Shown: piece after piece, positions 38,176 through 47,528 of the stretch
Numbering within the stretch: position 1 is the stretch's first letter
Layout: the number at the start of each line of letters is the position of its first letter
DNA from: JAEXZL01 sp049943125
GTDB lineage: Bacteria > Bacillota > Clostridia > Clostridiales > Clostridiaceae
Direction of reading: 5' to 3'
Length of the DNA: 64,000 nt
NCBI RefSeq assembly: GCF_049943125.1
Contig: NZ_CP188040.1
Span: 2,418,001 to 2,482,000 of the forward strand
The notes under the pieces: model-generated
What the model saw: only the letters and a program-made list of their open reading frames with translations
Told to the model about the DNA's origin: nothing
Database searches by the model: none
Made by a program: the position numbers and the translations under genes

Positions 38176-38191
38176 TTGATATATTTTATCA
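38176..38191. promoter_or_regulatory. enhancer-like inverted repeat 2
   Basis: TTGATA (38176-38181), spacer TATTT, TATCA (38187-38191). Same half-sites and the same five-base spacing as repeat 1, 32 bases away (about three helical turns), so the two lie on the same DNA face. Confidence 0.68.
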
Positions 38192-38254
38192 TATCCTTAT
38201 ATTAGCCTATTTTAGGAGAGTTACCAAGAGTTTTTTTAAAAACAGTTAAATTAG

Positions 38255-38270
38255 TTGATAAAAAATATCA
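38255..38270. promoter_or_regulatory. enhancer-like inverted repeat 3
   Basis: TTGATA (38255-38260), spacer AAAAA, TATCA (38266-38270). Third copy of the motif, 79 bases from repeat 2 and about 135-150 bases upstream of the sigma-54 promoter, a usual distance for activator binding sites. Confidence 0.68.
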
Positions 38271-38401
38271 GATTATATTATATTGAAAATTGCATAACAT
38301 ATTTATATACATAGAGATTAAAAGATCAGAAAAGCCTGAATCGAAGGAAAACAAAGAGATAAGGTAGAAAATAATTTGTGAATTTATCGGAAACGTTACC
38401 T

Positions 38402-38418
38402 TTGGCACGGTTTTTGCT
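38402..38418 (+). promoter_or_regulatory. ptsI: sigma-54 promoter (-24/-12) of ptsI
   Basis: TTGGCACGGTTTTTGCT matches the sigma-54 consensus TGGCAC-N5-TTGCT exactly: GG at 38404-38405, ten bases, GC at 38416-38417. Transcription should start near 38429, about 75 bases before ptsI. The rest of this 374-base intergenic stretch holds the three TTGATA repeats and otherwise A/T-rich sequence. Confidence 0.9.
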
Positions 38419-38503
38419 ATTTATTATAACTAGACATAATAATATAATATTATATATATAATAGTTGTAGTAGTAGCGCTGCATAGTATGAGGAGGAAGA
38501 AAA

Positions 38504-40120
38504 ATGATAAAAGGTATAGCTGCATCAAAAGGATATGCTATAGGTACAATTTACCTTCATGAAGAGGTGGAGGTAAAGATAACTGCAGAGCTTGCTAAGG
38601 ATGTTACAGAAGAGAAGGGAAAGCTTCAAAAGGCAGTAGAAAAATCCAAGGCACAGATAGCAAAGATTAAAGAAAAAACTATTGAAACCATGGGAGAGGA
38701 GAAGGCTGAAGTATTCGAAGCTCATCTGACTCTTCTTGATGACCCAGAATTTACCGGAGCAATGGACCTTGAAATAGAGAATAATAGCAGTAATGCCATG
38801 AAGGCTGTAGATGATGTGATGAATACCTTCGTTACTATTTTCGAGAGCATGGACGATGAGTATATGAGAGAAAGAGCTGCAGATATAAAGGATGTTTCTA
38901 AAAGAATCATAGCAAATATTGCAGGTACATCTGTAGGAGGCTTTGATATTGAAGAAGAAAATACAATAGTTGTCGCTCATGACTTAACACCTTCAGATAC
39001 AGCTCAATTAGATAGGAGTAAGGTTATTGCCTTCTTAACAAACATCGGAGGCAGAACCTCTCATAGTGCTATTATGGCTAGAACCCTAGAGATTCCTGCT
39101 GTAGTAGGATTAAAGGATATAACTACTCAGGTTAAAACTGGAGACAAGGTGATTGTAGACGGTATAGAAGGAATAGTTATTCTAAATCCTGATGAGGCTA
39201 CAGTTGCTTCATACTTAGAAAAGAAAAAGGGCTATGAAGCTGAAAGAGAAGAGCTTAAGAAGCTTATAGAAGTTAAAACTACTACTTCAGCAGGCAAAAG
39301 GATAGAGGTTTGTGGAAATATCGGTAAGCCTGAAGATGTAGAGCAGGTTCTTGCTAATGGTGGCGATGGTATAGGGCTATTTAGAACTGAGTTCTTATAC
39401 ATGGATAGAGATGATATGCCTACGGAAGAGGAGCAATACAAAGCTTATAAATATGTATTAGAAAAGATGGGAGAAAAGCCAGTTGTTATAAGAACCCTTG
39501 ATATTGGTGGAGACAAGAAGCTTTCCTATCTGCCTATGCCTGAAGAAATGAATCCATTCTTAGGCTATAGAGCAATAAGACTTTGCTTAGATAGACCAGA
39601 GATATTTAAGGTTCAGCTAAGAGGTTTATTAAGAGCTTCTGTATATGGAAATCTTAAAGTTATGTTCCCTATGATTTCTTCCTTAGAGGAATATAATAAA
39701 GCCATGGACATAGTTGAAGAATGTAAGAAGGAATTAAAGGCTGAGGGCAAGAATTATAGTGAAGAAATAGAGTGGGGAATAATGGTAGAGATACCTGCTG
39801 CGGCTGTTAATGCTGATGAGCTTGCTAAGCATGTGGACTTTTTCTCTATTGGAACCAACGACTTGATTCAATATACTCTAGCAGCAGATAGAATGAGCGA
39901 AAAGGTTTCTTACCTCTACAATCCAATGCATCCAGCTGTATTAAAACTTATTAAGATGACTATAGAAGGAGCACACAGCCAGGGTAAGTGGTGTGGAATG
40001 TGTGGTGAAATGGCAGGAGATGAGGAAGCAATACCAGCACTTTTAGAGTATGGCCTAGATGAATTCTCCATGAGTGCAACCTCAATATTACCAGCTAAAA
40101 AGAAAATACTTGAATTTTAA
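38504..40120 (+). CDS. ptsI: phosphotransferase system enzyme I
   Basis: Enzyme I takes phosphate from phosphoenolpyruvate and passes it to HPr, starting PTS sugar uptake. The 538-residue product begins [16 protein letters not shown], has the active-site histidine in [12 protein letters not shown] (His187), the VGLKDI linker, and the PEP-binding barrel with [18 protein letters not shown] and CGEMAGD, where the catalytic cysteine lies. The carboxyl end is about 35 residues shorter than in Escherichia coli, as is common in clostridia. AGGAGGAAG precedes the ATG. Controlled by the sigma-54 promoter upstream. ptsH is not in the window. Confidence 0.96.
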   Translation: MIKGIAASKGYAIGTIYLHEEVEVKITAELAKDVTEEKGKLQKAVEKSKAQIAKIKEKTIETMGEEKAEVFEAHLTLLDDPEFTGAMDLEIENNSSNAMKAVDDVMNTFVTIFESMDDEYMRERAADIKDVSKRIIANIAGTSVGGFDIEEENTIVVAHDLTPSDTAQLDRSKVIAFLTNIGGRTSHSAIMARTLEIPAVVGLKDITTQVKTGDKVIVDGIEGIVILNPDEATVASYLEKKKGYEAEREELKKLIEVKTTTSAGKRIEVCGNIGKPEDVEQVLANGGDGIGLFRTEFLYMDRDDMPTEEEQYKAYKYVLEKMGEKPVVIRTLDIGGDKKLSYLPMPEEMNPFLGYRAIRLCLDRPEIFKVQLRGLLRASVYGNLKVMFPMISSLEEYNKAMDIVEECKKELKAEGKNYSEEIEWGIMVEIPAAAVNADELAKHVDFFSIGTNDLIQYTLAADRMSEKVSYLYNPMHPAVLKLIKMTIEGAHSQGKWCGMCGEMAGDEEAIPALLEYGLDEFSMSATSILPAKKKILEF

Positions 40121-40127
40121 TAACAAT

Positions 40128-40160
40128 TGGGAAGCCTAATAAGCTTCCCATTATTATTTT
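40128..40160 (+). terminator. terminator after ptsI
   Basis: TGGGAAGC (40128-40135) pairs with GCTTCCCA (40143-40150) around a seven-base loop, followed by the T-rich run TTATTATTTT. A second hairpin, AGGAGATTT-agta-AAATCTCCT at 40163-40184, follows without a T run. Confidence 0.85.
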
Positions 40161-40348
40161 ATAGGAGATTTAGTAAAATCTCCTCTATCTTAAGGGAACT
40201 GTTCAAAGTAGGGTAAATACATATTTTATTGGATAATGTTTTATGATATTATAATGAAAGAAATAGTTGTTTTTTTAAATAATGGTATAGATTATATGCA
40301 CGCAATTGCCTAACGTAACTAAATAGAAAAAATATTGGAGGATAAGGA

Positions 40349-41662
40349 ATGGAAAATAATATTGTAAAACCTTCTACACTACCAGGGTTTTTAGAATTTT
40401 TACCTGCTGATCAGATACTTTTTAATAATATGCTTGATACCATAAGAAAAAATTATGAGAATTTTGGTTTCATACCTCAAGAAACTCCCATACTAGAAAA
40501 ATCTGAGGTTCTACTGGCTAAGGGTGGAGGAGATACGGAAAAGCAAATATACAGATTTACCAAGGGCGATACGGATATGTCTATGAGATTTGATTTAACA
40601 GTTCCCCTGGCAAGGTATGTGGCACAGAATATGAATGAGCTGAATTTCCCTTACAGAAGATATCAGATAGGTAAGGTATATAGAGGAGAACGTAATCAAA
40701 GAGGGCGTTTTAGAGAATTCTATCAATGTGATATTGATATCATAGGAAATGGAAAGCTTAGTATTATCAATGATGCTGAAATTCCAGCGGTGATATATAG
40801 CACCTTTAAGGATTTAGGCTTTGATGCTTTTGAAATTAATATTAATAACAGAAAAATACTTAATGGATTTTTCAATGCTGTTGGCATAGAGGATAAAACT
40901 GAAGTTTTAAGGACGATCGATAAGCTAGATAAGATTGGCATAGAAGGCGTTAGAAAAGAGCTCAAGGATAGAGGTATAAGTGAAGAGCAGCTTTCAAGAA
41001 TTGAAGAGTTCATTAAGCTTGATGGGGCTACTGATAAGGTTATAGAAGACTTAAAGAACCTTGATATTACTGAAGAGGAATTCCTTGAGGGGATTGCTGA
41101 GATGGAAAAGGTTGTTATGTATATAAGGGACTTTAAGGTTCCAGAGGAAAATTTCAAGCTGAATTTAAAGATTGCCAGAGGGCTGGATTACTATACAGGC
41201 ACTGTATATGAAACTATATTAAAGGATTATCCTTCCATTGGCTCCGTATGCTCTGGAGGAAGGTATGACAATCTAGCTGGCTATTATACTAAACAAAAGC
41301 TCCCAGGAGTAGGAATATCCATTGGCTTAAGCCGCTTATTCTATCAGCTAAAGGAGGCCAAGATCATAGAAGCTGGTGCTTCCACCTTAACAGAGGTTAT
41401 GATTGTTCCTATGGATGAAAATATTTCTTATTCCATAAGTACTGCCAATAAGCTTAAAGGTAAGGGAATAATAGCTCAGGTATACTTTGAAGAAGGAAAG
41501 CTTGCAAAAAAATTAAACTATGCTAATAAGCTTGGAATACCCTATGTAATTATCATTGGAAGTGAGGAAAGAGAGAGTGGAAAGCTTACTTTAAAGGATA
41601 TGGCAAAGGGTGACCAGAAAAGCTGTTCTATAGAGGAAGTTATTAAATTAATTAAAGGATAA
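40349..41662 (+). CDS. hisS: histidyl-tRNA synthetase
   Basis: Class II synthetase charging tRNA-His. The 437-residue product has motif 2 (YQIGKVYRGERNQRGRFREF), the histidine-binding ARGLDYYTGTVYE, motif 3 (PGVGISIGLSRL) and a carboxyl anticodon-binding domain of about 90 residues. Presence of that domain argues against the HisZ regulatory paralogue. The start follows TTGGAGGATA. A possible promoter (TTATTG, 18 bases, TATAAT at 40250-40255) lies upstream. No T-box was found. Confidence 0.93.
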   Translation: MENNIVKPSTLPGFLEFLPADQILFNNMLDTIRKNYENFGFIPQETPILEKSEVLLAKGGGDTEKQIYRFTKGDTDMSMRFDLTVPLARYVAQNMNELNFPYRRYQIGKVYRGERNQRGRFREFYQCDIDIIGNGKLSIINDAEIPAVIYSTFKDLGFDAFEININNRKILNGFFNAVGIEDKTEVLRTIDKLDKIGIEGVRKELKDRGISEEQLSRIEEFIKLDGATDKVIEDLKNLDITEEEFLEGIAEMEKVVMYIRDFKVPEENFKLNLKIARGLDYYTGTVYETILKDYPSIGSVCSGGRYDNLAGYYTKQKLPGVGISIGLSRLFYQLKEAKIIEAGASTLTEVMIVPMDENISYSISTANKLKGKGIIAQVYFEEGKLAKKLNYANKLGIPYVIIIGSEERESGKLTLKDMAKGDQKSCSIEEVIKLIKG

Positions 41663-41670
41663 TATTAATA

Positions 41671-41714
41671 AGGATTGAATATAGGTAGCTATGCCTATTT
41701 CAATCCTTTTATTT
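41671..41714 (+). terminator. terminator after hisS
   Basis: AGGATTGAATATAGG pairs with CCTATTTCAATCCTTTT with a one-base bulge, followed by TTTTATTT. It ends the hisS transcript. Confidence 0.82.
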
Positions 41715-41716
41715 GC

Positions 41717-41747
41717 TTGTAAAATATTGCATGATTATTGCTATAAT
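41717..41747 (+). promoter_or_regulatory. possible extended -10 promoter of transketolase
   Basis: TGCTATAAT (TATAAT at 41742-41747) is an extended -10 element; a weak -35 TTGTAA lies at 41717-41722 with a long 19-base spacer. It is the best promoter candidate between the hisS terminator and the transketolase gene. Confidence 0.5.
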
Positions 41748-41852
41748 GTTAAAATTCACTGTAGAAGGGTAAGCTAGATCAAATCATATTAAATTATATT
41801 ATAGGAAATTAGAAGGTAAAAATTTAGTCTTTAATTTGTAAGGAGGAACAAA

Positions 41853-43835
41853 ATGAAGAACATCGATAATAAGGTGGTTGAAACGATCAGAGTATTATCA
41901 GCAGATGCAATTGAAAAAGCTAAGTCAGGACATCCAGGCCTTCCTTTAGGCTGTGCTCCCATGGCTTATACTCTATGGTCTAAATTTCTAAAGCACAATC
42001 CAGCTAATTCTCATTGGGAGGATAGAGATAGGTTTGTCCTTTCAGCAGGCCATGGCTCAATGCTTATTTATTCACTGCTTCATTTATTTGGCTATGATGT
42101 TACTATGGAGGATTTAAAGAGCTTTAGGCAGTTAGGAAGCAGGGCAGCAGGCCATCCAGAGTATGGTCATACTGATGGAGTTGAAACAACTACTGGACCT
42201 TTAGGTCAAGGTATAGCTAATGCGGTGGGAATGGCTATAGCAGAGGAATTCTTAGCTTCTAAGTTCAATAGAGAATCCTATGATATAGTTAATCACTATA
42301 CCTATGCTATCGTTGGCGATGGTTGCTTAATGGAAGGGATATCGGGAGAAGCTAGCTCCTTGGCAGGAACCTTAGGCCTCGGTAAGCTTATAGTGCTTTA
42401 TGATTCAAATAGCATATCCATTGAAGGAGATACAGATATAGCCTTTAGAGAAGATGCTGCTAAGAGGTACGAAGCTTACGGCTGGCAGGTAATAAAGGTT
42501 GCTGATGGAAATGATATGGAGGCAGTTGCTAGAGCCATAGAAGAAGCAAAGATGGAAAAAAATAAACCTTCCTTTATTCAGGTAACAAATATTATAGGCT
42601 ATGGAGTTCCTAAGAAGCAGGGTCTTGCCTCTGCTCATGGTGAACCCTTAGGAGCTGATAATGTTCAAGAATTTAAAGAGCTTATGGGCTGGGATATAGA
42701 AGAGTTTACTGTGCCAGAAGAGGTTCTAGAGGAAATGAATTCCTTCAGAGAAAAAGCACAGGAAAAAGAAGATCAGTGGAAGGCTCTATTTAATGATTAT
42801 AAAAACAATTATCCTGCATTAGCAGAGGAATATGAAAAGTGGTTTTCCAATGAAGCTCCTCTTGAAGAATTGGACTCTGAGGATTTTTGGTCCTTTGACA
42901 AACCAATGGCTACTAGAGAGTCCTCAGGTGTTATAATAAATAGATTGGCAAAAATTCTTCCAAATTTAATTGGAGGTTCTGCTGACCTTGCGCCATCTAC
43001 TAAGACTTATATGAAGGATAAGGGAGATTTCTCAGCGGATAATAGAGAAGGGGCTAATTTGCATTTTGGTGTTAGAGAACATGCTATGGCAGCTATAGGA
43101 AATGGTATCTGTCTTCATGGTGGTTTAAGAACCTACGTGTCAACCTTCTTCGTATTTAGCGATTACATGAAGGGAGCCATGAGATTATCTGCACTTATGG
43201 GAATCCCCGTTACCTATGTGCTTACTCATGATAGTATAGGTGTTGGAGAGGATGGTCCTACCCATCAACCAGTAGAACAGCTTCCATCCTTAAGAAGCAC
43301 TCCTAATATGACTGTATTTAGACCTTGTGATTCAAAAGAAACTGCTGCAGGCTGGTATCTTGCCATGACTAAAAAGGATGGCCCAGTTTCTTTAGTCTTA
43401 ACAAGACAAAAGCTTCCTCTATATGATGCGACTGGTAAAGAAGCCTTGAAGGGTGCTTATATAATTAGAAAAGAGAGCAAAGAAACTCCTGATATACTTC
43501 TTATGGCTTCTGGTTCAGAGGTAGAGCTTATTTATAAGGCTGCAGAGGACCTTGAGAATAAAGGAGTATCAGCTAGGGTTATAAGCATGCCTTCTATGGA
43601 GCTCTTCAATAGTCAAAGTGAAGAATATAAAGAAAGCATAATGCCGAGGTCCGTAAGGAGAAGGCTTGCTGTAGAGGCTGGCAGCTCATTTGGATGGTAT
43701 AGATATATAGGCTTAGATGGAGATATAATAGCCTTAGATGAATTTGGAGCCTCAGGAAAGGCAGAAGAAGTATTTATAGAAAAAGGCTTTACCGTGGATA
43801 ATGTAGTAAATAGAGCTTTAAATCTATTAAAGTAA
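41853..43835 (+). CDS. tkt: transketolase
   Basis: Thiamine-diphosphate enzyme of the pentose phosphate pathway moving two-carbon units between sugar phosphates. The 660-residue product has the thiamine pyrophosphate domain ([54 protein letters not shown]), the pyrimidine domain ([20 protein letters not shown]) and [19 protein letters not shown], then a carboxyl domain. Length is normal. AAGGAGGA precedes the ATG. Single-gene unit with its own terminator. Confidence 0.97.
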   Translation: MKNIDNKVVETIRVLSADAIEKAKSGHPGLPLGCAPMAYTLWSKFLKHNPANSHWEDRDRFVLSAGHGSMLIYSLLHLFGYDVTMEDLKSFRQLGSRAAGHPEYGHTDGVETTTGPLGQGIANAVGMAIAEEFLASKFNRESYDIVNHYTYAIVGDGCLMEGISGEASSLAGTLGLGKLIVLYDSNSISIEGDTDIAFREDAAKRYEAYGWQVIKVADGNDMEAVARAIEEAKMEKNKPSFIQVTNIIGYGVPKKQGLASAHGEPLGADNVQEFKELMGWDIEEFTVPEEVLEEMNSFREKAQEKEDQWKALFNDYKNNYPALAEEYEKWFSNEAPLEELDSEDFWSFDKPMATRESSGVIINRLAKILPNLIGGSADLAPSTKTYMKDKGDFSADNREGANLHFGVREHAMAAIGNGICLHGGLRTYVSTFFVFSDYMKGAMRLSALMGIPVTYVLTHDSIGVGEDGPTHQPVEQLPSLRSTPNMTVFRPCDSKETAAGWYLAMTKKDGPVSLVLTRQKLPLYDATGKEALKGAYIIRKESKETPDILLMASGSEVELIYKAAEDLENKGVSARVISMPSMELFNSQSEEYKESIMPRSVRRRLAVEAGSSFGWYRYIGLDGDIIALDEFGASGKAEEVFIEKGFTVDNVVNRALNLLK

Positions 43836-43844
43836 TCCTATAAA

Positions 43845-43885
43845 AAGAAATCAACGATGTAATATCGTTGATTTCTTATTTTTTT
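43845..43885 (+). terminator. terminator after transketolase
   Basis: AAGAAATCAACGAT (43845-43858) pairs perfectly with ATCGTTGATTTCTT (43864-43877) around a five-base loop, followed by ATTTTTTT. Confidence 0.93.
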
Positions 43886-44011
43886 GAAATTAACTTTATA
43901 TAAAATTAATTTTAGATTAATTAACATTAAGGTAAAAAAAAGTATTTAATTTAGTGGTAAAATCTATTAAAACAATGGAGAATTATTTCTAGATTAAGGA
44001 GGAGAAACTAT

Positions 44012-44905
44012 ATGAAAGTTGCTGTAACTGGAGCTAAGGGGATAGTTGGAAGAAATGTTGTGAGGCACCTTTTAAGAAATGGTTATGATGTTTTATCACT
44101 TACCCACAGTAATTGGAAAGGATGTCCTACTGAACAAAAAATTATAGATATCAGAAACTATGAAGAGGTTTATGATGCTATTAAGGGCTGTGACGCCATA
44201 GTTCATTTAGCAGCAATACCTCAACCGGATGAGAATGATAATACTCCTAGAGTATTTCAGAATAATGTGTTAGGTCAATATAATATATTGATGGCTGCTG
44301 GACTTCAAGGTATAAAGAAGGTAGCGCTAGCCTCTAGTGACTGTGCCGTTGGAATAACCTTTGCCCATAATCCAGTATTACCTAAATATCTTCCTATAGA
44401 TGAAAAACACGAATGCACTCCTGACAATAGTTATGGTATTTCTAAAATAGTGGGGGAACAGATTGCTGATTCCTTTGCACATAGATTTCCTGATATGACT
44501 CTATCTAGCCTGAGAATTTCTTATGTAGCTGATGTTAAAAAGGTTAAAAATGATATCAATTTTGCTCAAGATGAAAATGTGGATTTATATATTTGGAATC
44601 TATGGTCATACATTGATAAGGAAGATTGTGCAAGAGCCTTTAGGCTAGCTGTTGAAGCGGATTTCAAGGGGCATGAGGTCTTTCACATTGCAGCTCCTAA
44701 TACTAGATGTATGACACCTAGCATAGAGCTAATAAAAAAATATATGCCAGATGCAGAGCTAAAAGGTGACTTTTCAGACCATGAAAGCTTTGAGTCAGGA
44801 AAGAAGGCAGAAGAAATATTAGGCTTTAAGCCAAAGAATATTTGGAAGGTTAATCTTACATTGGAACAGAAAGAGGCGGCAGTTGAAAAGCTTCTGGGAT
44901 ATTAA
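44012..44905 (+). CDS. NAD-dependent epimerase/dehydratase
   Basis: Extended short-chain dehydrogenase. The 297-residue product has the nucleotide-binding GAKGIVGRNVVRHLL (GxxGxxG), acids in CDAIVHLAAIPQPDE, and YGISKIVGEQI with the YxxxK catalytic pair. It resembles uronate dehydrogenase and nucleotide-sugar epimerases, but the substrate cannot be told. AAGGAGGAG precedes the ATG; its TAA is part of the terminator stem. Stands alone. Confidence 0.82.
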   Translation: MKVAVTGAKGIVGRNVVRHLLRNGYDVLSLTHSNWKGCPTEQKIIDIRNYEEVYDAIKGCDAIVHLAAIPQPDENDNTPRVFQNNVLGQYNILMAAGLQGIKKVALASSDCAVGITFAHNPVLPKYLPIDEKHECTPDNSYGISKIVGEQIADSFAHRFPDMTLSSLRISYVADVKKVKNDINFAQDENVDLYIWNLWSYIDKEDCARAFRLAVEADFKGHEVFHIAAPNTRCMTPSIELIKKYMPDAELKGDFSDHESFESGKKAEEILGFKPKNIWKVNLTLEQKEAAVEKLLGY

Positions 44906-44931
44906 AAAAAGTGGCGTTAGCCACTTTTTTT
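44904..44931 (+). terminator. terminator after the epimerase gene
   Basis: AAAAAAAGTGGC, loop GTTA, GCCACTTTTTTT: a perfect stem with an A run before and a T run after (44904-44931). Confidence 0.93.
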
Positions 44932-45014
44932 AAATATTTTCTTGGTAAGGAGCAAAGTATATTATATAATAATAGAAATAAAGACCTATGGCTTCATTAC
45001 AGGAGGAGTAATCC

Positions 45015-45581
45015 ATGAGCGATATTATTGATTTTAATGAGCTAAAGAATAAAGCTAAAGATAAAGATGTAGATAAATTTGAAGAGTATATATACAGTCT
45101 GTATTATTCAATGTCCAGAGGGGAAATATCCATGGGGGATTTAGCGAGAAAGATACAGGAGTATATGCACAGCAATGATATTTCAGAAGAAAAATTTTAT
45201 AATATACAGAAGAAGCTTTTAGATAGGTATGGTTATGATATAGATAGTATGAGTAAGCAAATGAAGGATGCAGGCTATGATTTTAAAGCCTTAGGAATCA
45301 ATAATGGAGATAACTATGAAACCATCAGAAAAACTTTAAGCTTTCATGATAAATATAAAGGTAAGCTTACGGCTAAGCCATACACTGTGTACAATATAAA
45401 AAATTCTCTTAATGATGTAGAGATGTATTTATCAGAGGATGAAGTGATAATAAAAAGTACAGGTAGGATAGATCTTAAGGACGTAGAGCTTAACGAGTTT
45501 TTAGTCTCCTATAAAAAGGTTATTGATGATAAATCCTTAAAAATAACCCTTTGTGAGAATACCTCTATATATGTATACTGA
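45015..45581 (+). CDS. cytosolic protein of unknown function, DUF3867-like
   Basis: The 188-residue product is acidic, largely helical in the first 110 residues and strand-rich after, with no signal or membrane segment. The beginning (IIDFNELKNKAKDKDVDKF) resembles the clostridial DUF3867 family; the function of that family is unknown to me. AGGAGGAG precedes the ATG. A long hairpin follows and the next gene is convergent. Confidence 0.65.
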   Translation: MSDIIDFNELKNKAKDKDVDKFEEYIYSLYYSMSRGEISMGDLARKIQEYMHSNDISEEKFYNIQKKLLDRYGYDIDSMSKQMKDAGYDFKALGINNGDNYETIRKTLSFHDKYKGKLTAKPYTVYNIKNSLNDVEMYLSEDEVIIKSTGRIDLKDVELNEFLVSYKKVIDDKSLKITLCENTSIYVY

Positions 45582-45588
45582 TAATAAT

Positions 45589-45642
45589 TTAGCCTAGATA
45601 TGTTATATTTGCTTTCAGCATATATTTTCATATCTAGGCTAA
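45589..45642. terminator. long hairpin terminator between convergent genes
   Basis: TTAGCCTAGATATG (45589-45602) pairs perfectly with CATATCTAGGCTAA (45629-45642); the 26-base loop contains a further TGC/GCA stem. T-rich sequence follows on the plus side. It sits between two convergent genes and may act both ways. Confidence 0.78.
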
Positions 45643-45663
45643 TAGTATTTTTAATTTATAATT

Positions 45664-46788
45664 TTATTGGTAATTATAATGAAACTCATCACCAAATATA
45701 AAGTCTAAGTTCATATTTAAGTCATTAATTTTCTTAAATATTCTATCCTTCTCTGCCCCTTCAGCAGGAGTAGGACGATAATCGTTCTTATAGTCTACGG
45801 AGGAAATTTTTGTTGGAATTACCTTTATACCCTCTGCGACTTTTTGATCATTTTCAAATTTATATTGAACTTGAACTATCATTGTGTCTTTATCTGATGG
45901 ATTACTGTTGCCCCCAAAGGCAAAGTTTCCAAGGGAGTAGAAGATAAACTTATCATTATATTTTTCTATGCTTTGAACTACATGAGGATGGTGTCCAATT
46001 ATTAAATCGGCACCATTATCAATCATATAATGAGCCATGTTTATCTGGATGGTAGAAGGTCTGTAGTCTCTTTCTATTCCCCAGTGAGCATTTATTATAA
46101 CTATGGCCCCCTGTGCCTTCAGCTCTTCTATATCAGCCTTGATAGCAGCTTTTTGCTCCTCTCCCTCACCCCAGATAGAATAGCCCAGGAAACCGAACTT
46201 TATACCCTTTAGCTCTGTTATATATTTATAGCCAGCTCCAAAATAATTTATATCGTATTTGGTTAAGGCTGCTAAAGTATCCTCTACACCTTTTTCACCA
46301 TAGTCATAGGTGTGATTGTTTGATAATGTTACCCCTTCTATACTACCCTCTACAAGAGCTCTAGCAAGCTCAGGATCGCCCTTGAAATTAAATTGTTTAT
46401 TTGTGTTTTCTATATTGTGAGTTGTGAGAGGACCCTCTAGATTTGTAACTGTAAAATCATCAGCTTCAAATATAGGCTTAACATTTTTATAAAAGTATGA
46501 GTAATCATTATTTTGCTCTTTAAGCATAGCAGGTAGGGAGGTAGCTTGGTTAAATTTCTTATCTGTACCTAGGGTAGAATCTCCAGAGAAGGTCAATAAA
46601 ATCTCTGTTTCTACAATTGTCTTCTCCTCTTCTTTTATAAGGTCATCTTCTTTTGTTTCCTCTTCCTTCTTTGTAGGAGGAATAGATATATTCTCATCAT
46701 TATTGTCTAGGTAGGCGCATCCAGCCAATACTATTATTAGTAAAATAGACAATAACAGTTGATTTTTTTTAAAAAATTTTTCTAGCAC
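45664..46788 (-). CDS. CapA-family lipoprotein
   Basis: The 374-residue product starts with a signal ending in the lipobox LAGC (Cys24), so it is a membrane-anchored exported protein. The metallophosphatase-like domain shows TFSGDSTLGTDKKFNQ, NLEGPLT, SNNHTYDYGEKGVEDT, INAHWGIE and IIGHHPHVVQ, the CapA (PGA_cap/YwtB) pattern. CapA proteins act in poly-gamma-glutamate capsule retention, but no capBC genes are near, so a general cell-surface role is possible. Single gene on the minus strand. Confidence 0.88.
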   Translation of the reverse strand: MLEKFFKKNQLLLSILLIIVLAGCAYLDNNDENISIPPTKKEEETKEDDLIKEEEKTIVETEILLTFSGDSTLGTDKKFNQATSLPAMLKEQNNDYSYFYKNVKPIFEADDFTVTNLEGPLTTHNIENTNKQFNFKGDPELARALVEGSIEGVTLSNNHTYDYGEKGVEDTLAALTKYDINYFGAGYKYITELKGIKFGFLGYSIWGEGEEQKAAIKADIEELKAQGAIVIINAHWGIERDYRPSTIQINMAHYMIDNGADLIIGHHPHVVQSIEKYNDKFIFYSLGNFAFGGNSNPSDKDTMIVQVQYKFENDQKVAEGIKVIPTKISSVDYKNDYRPTPAEGAEKDRIFKKINDLNMNLDFIFGDEFHYNYQ

Positions 46789-46961
46789 TTATTTCACCAT
46801 CCTTTATTTATAGCTTAATTGTAAACTAGTCACGAATAATTTACAATTAATTAATTGTGGAATAATATCATGTTAAAATAAAAGTGACACTATTGTTATT
46901 TTTTACGTATATATTATGAGTTTCAAAATAAATACCATATTGACTACAGAGGAGAGTAGAT

Positions 46962-47528
46962 ATGCAGGAGGATATAAAGCTCATTAGAGAAGTTCTAAAA
47001 GGTAACATTGATAGCTTTAATATTATAGTAAATAAGTATGAGCTTATGATATTAAAATATGTTTATTCAATATTGAAAAACAGGGAAGCGGCAGAAGATA
47101 TTACTCAAGAGGTATTTATAACCGTCTATAATAAATTATATACCTTTGATACTAAGTATAAATTTTCAAATTGGCTCATACAAATTGCAAAAAATAAATG
47201 TATAGATTACATAAGAAAATATAAAAGAGTCCATGAGGCGAACATTGATGAGGTTTACGAGCTCAAATCCTCAGCTCCTTCTCCTGAGGAAGAGGCGGAG
47301 TTTAGTGAAACTAAACAGCTTATTATGGTATTTATTAATTCTTTAAATGAAGTGGATAGGCAGATTCTGCTCCTTAGATATTCTCAAGATAAAACCTTTC
47401 AGGATATAGCAGAAATATTAGAGCTTAGTGAGTCATCAGTTAAAAGGAGATACTATAAAGCAAGAGATAAGTTTAAAGCCTTTAAAGACAAAGCCATTGA
47501 CGGGAAGGGGAAGGTGGTTAGAAAATGA
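46962..47528 (+). CDS. ECF-type RNA polymerase sigma factor
   Basis: The 188-residue product has sigma region 2 (YVYSILKNREAAEDITQEVFI and FSNWLIQIAKNKCIDYIRKYK) and region 4 (LRYSQDKTFQDIAEILELSE and SVKRRYYKARDKF), typical of extracytoplasmic-function sigma factors. Its stop overlaps the next start by four bases (ATGA), pairing it with an anti-sigma gene. A possible ECF-type element TGACAC-15-CGT lies at 46885-46908, so autoregulation is likely. Confidence 0.93.
   Translation: MQEDIKLIREVLKGNIDSFNIIVNKYELMILKYVYSILKNREAAEDITQEVFITVYNKLYTFDTKYKFSNWLIQIAKNKCIDYIRKYKRVHEANIDEVYELKSSAPSPEEEAEFSETKQLIMVFINSLNEVDRQILLLRYSQDKTFQDIAEILELSESSVKRRYYKARDKFKAFKDKAIDGKGKVVRK

Noticed and set aside
38390..38401. 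GGAAACGTTACC as a catabolite response element next to the sigma-54 promoter
   Set aside because: It matches only part of the cre consensus, so I did not list it as a site.
38504..40120. Truncated ptsI
   Set aside because: The carboxyl end is about 35 residues shorter than in Escherichia coli, but this is usual in clostridial enzyme I, and a proper stop codon and terminator follow.
40185..40348. T-box or other riboswitch before hisS
   Set aside because: The leader is too short and no T-box sequence (TGGNACCGCG-like) or specifier stem was seen.
40349..41662. HisZ regulatory subunit instead of HisS
   Set aside because: The product retains the anticodon-binding domain and all synthetase motifs.
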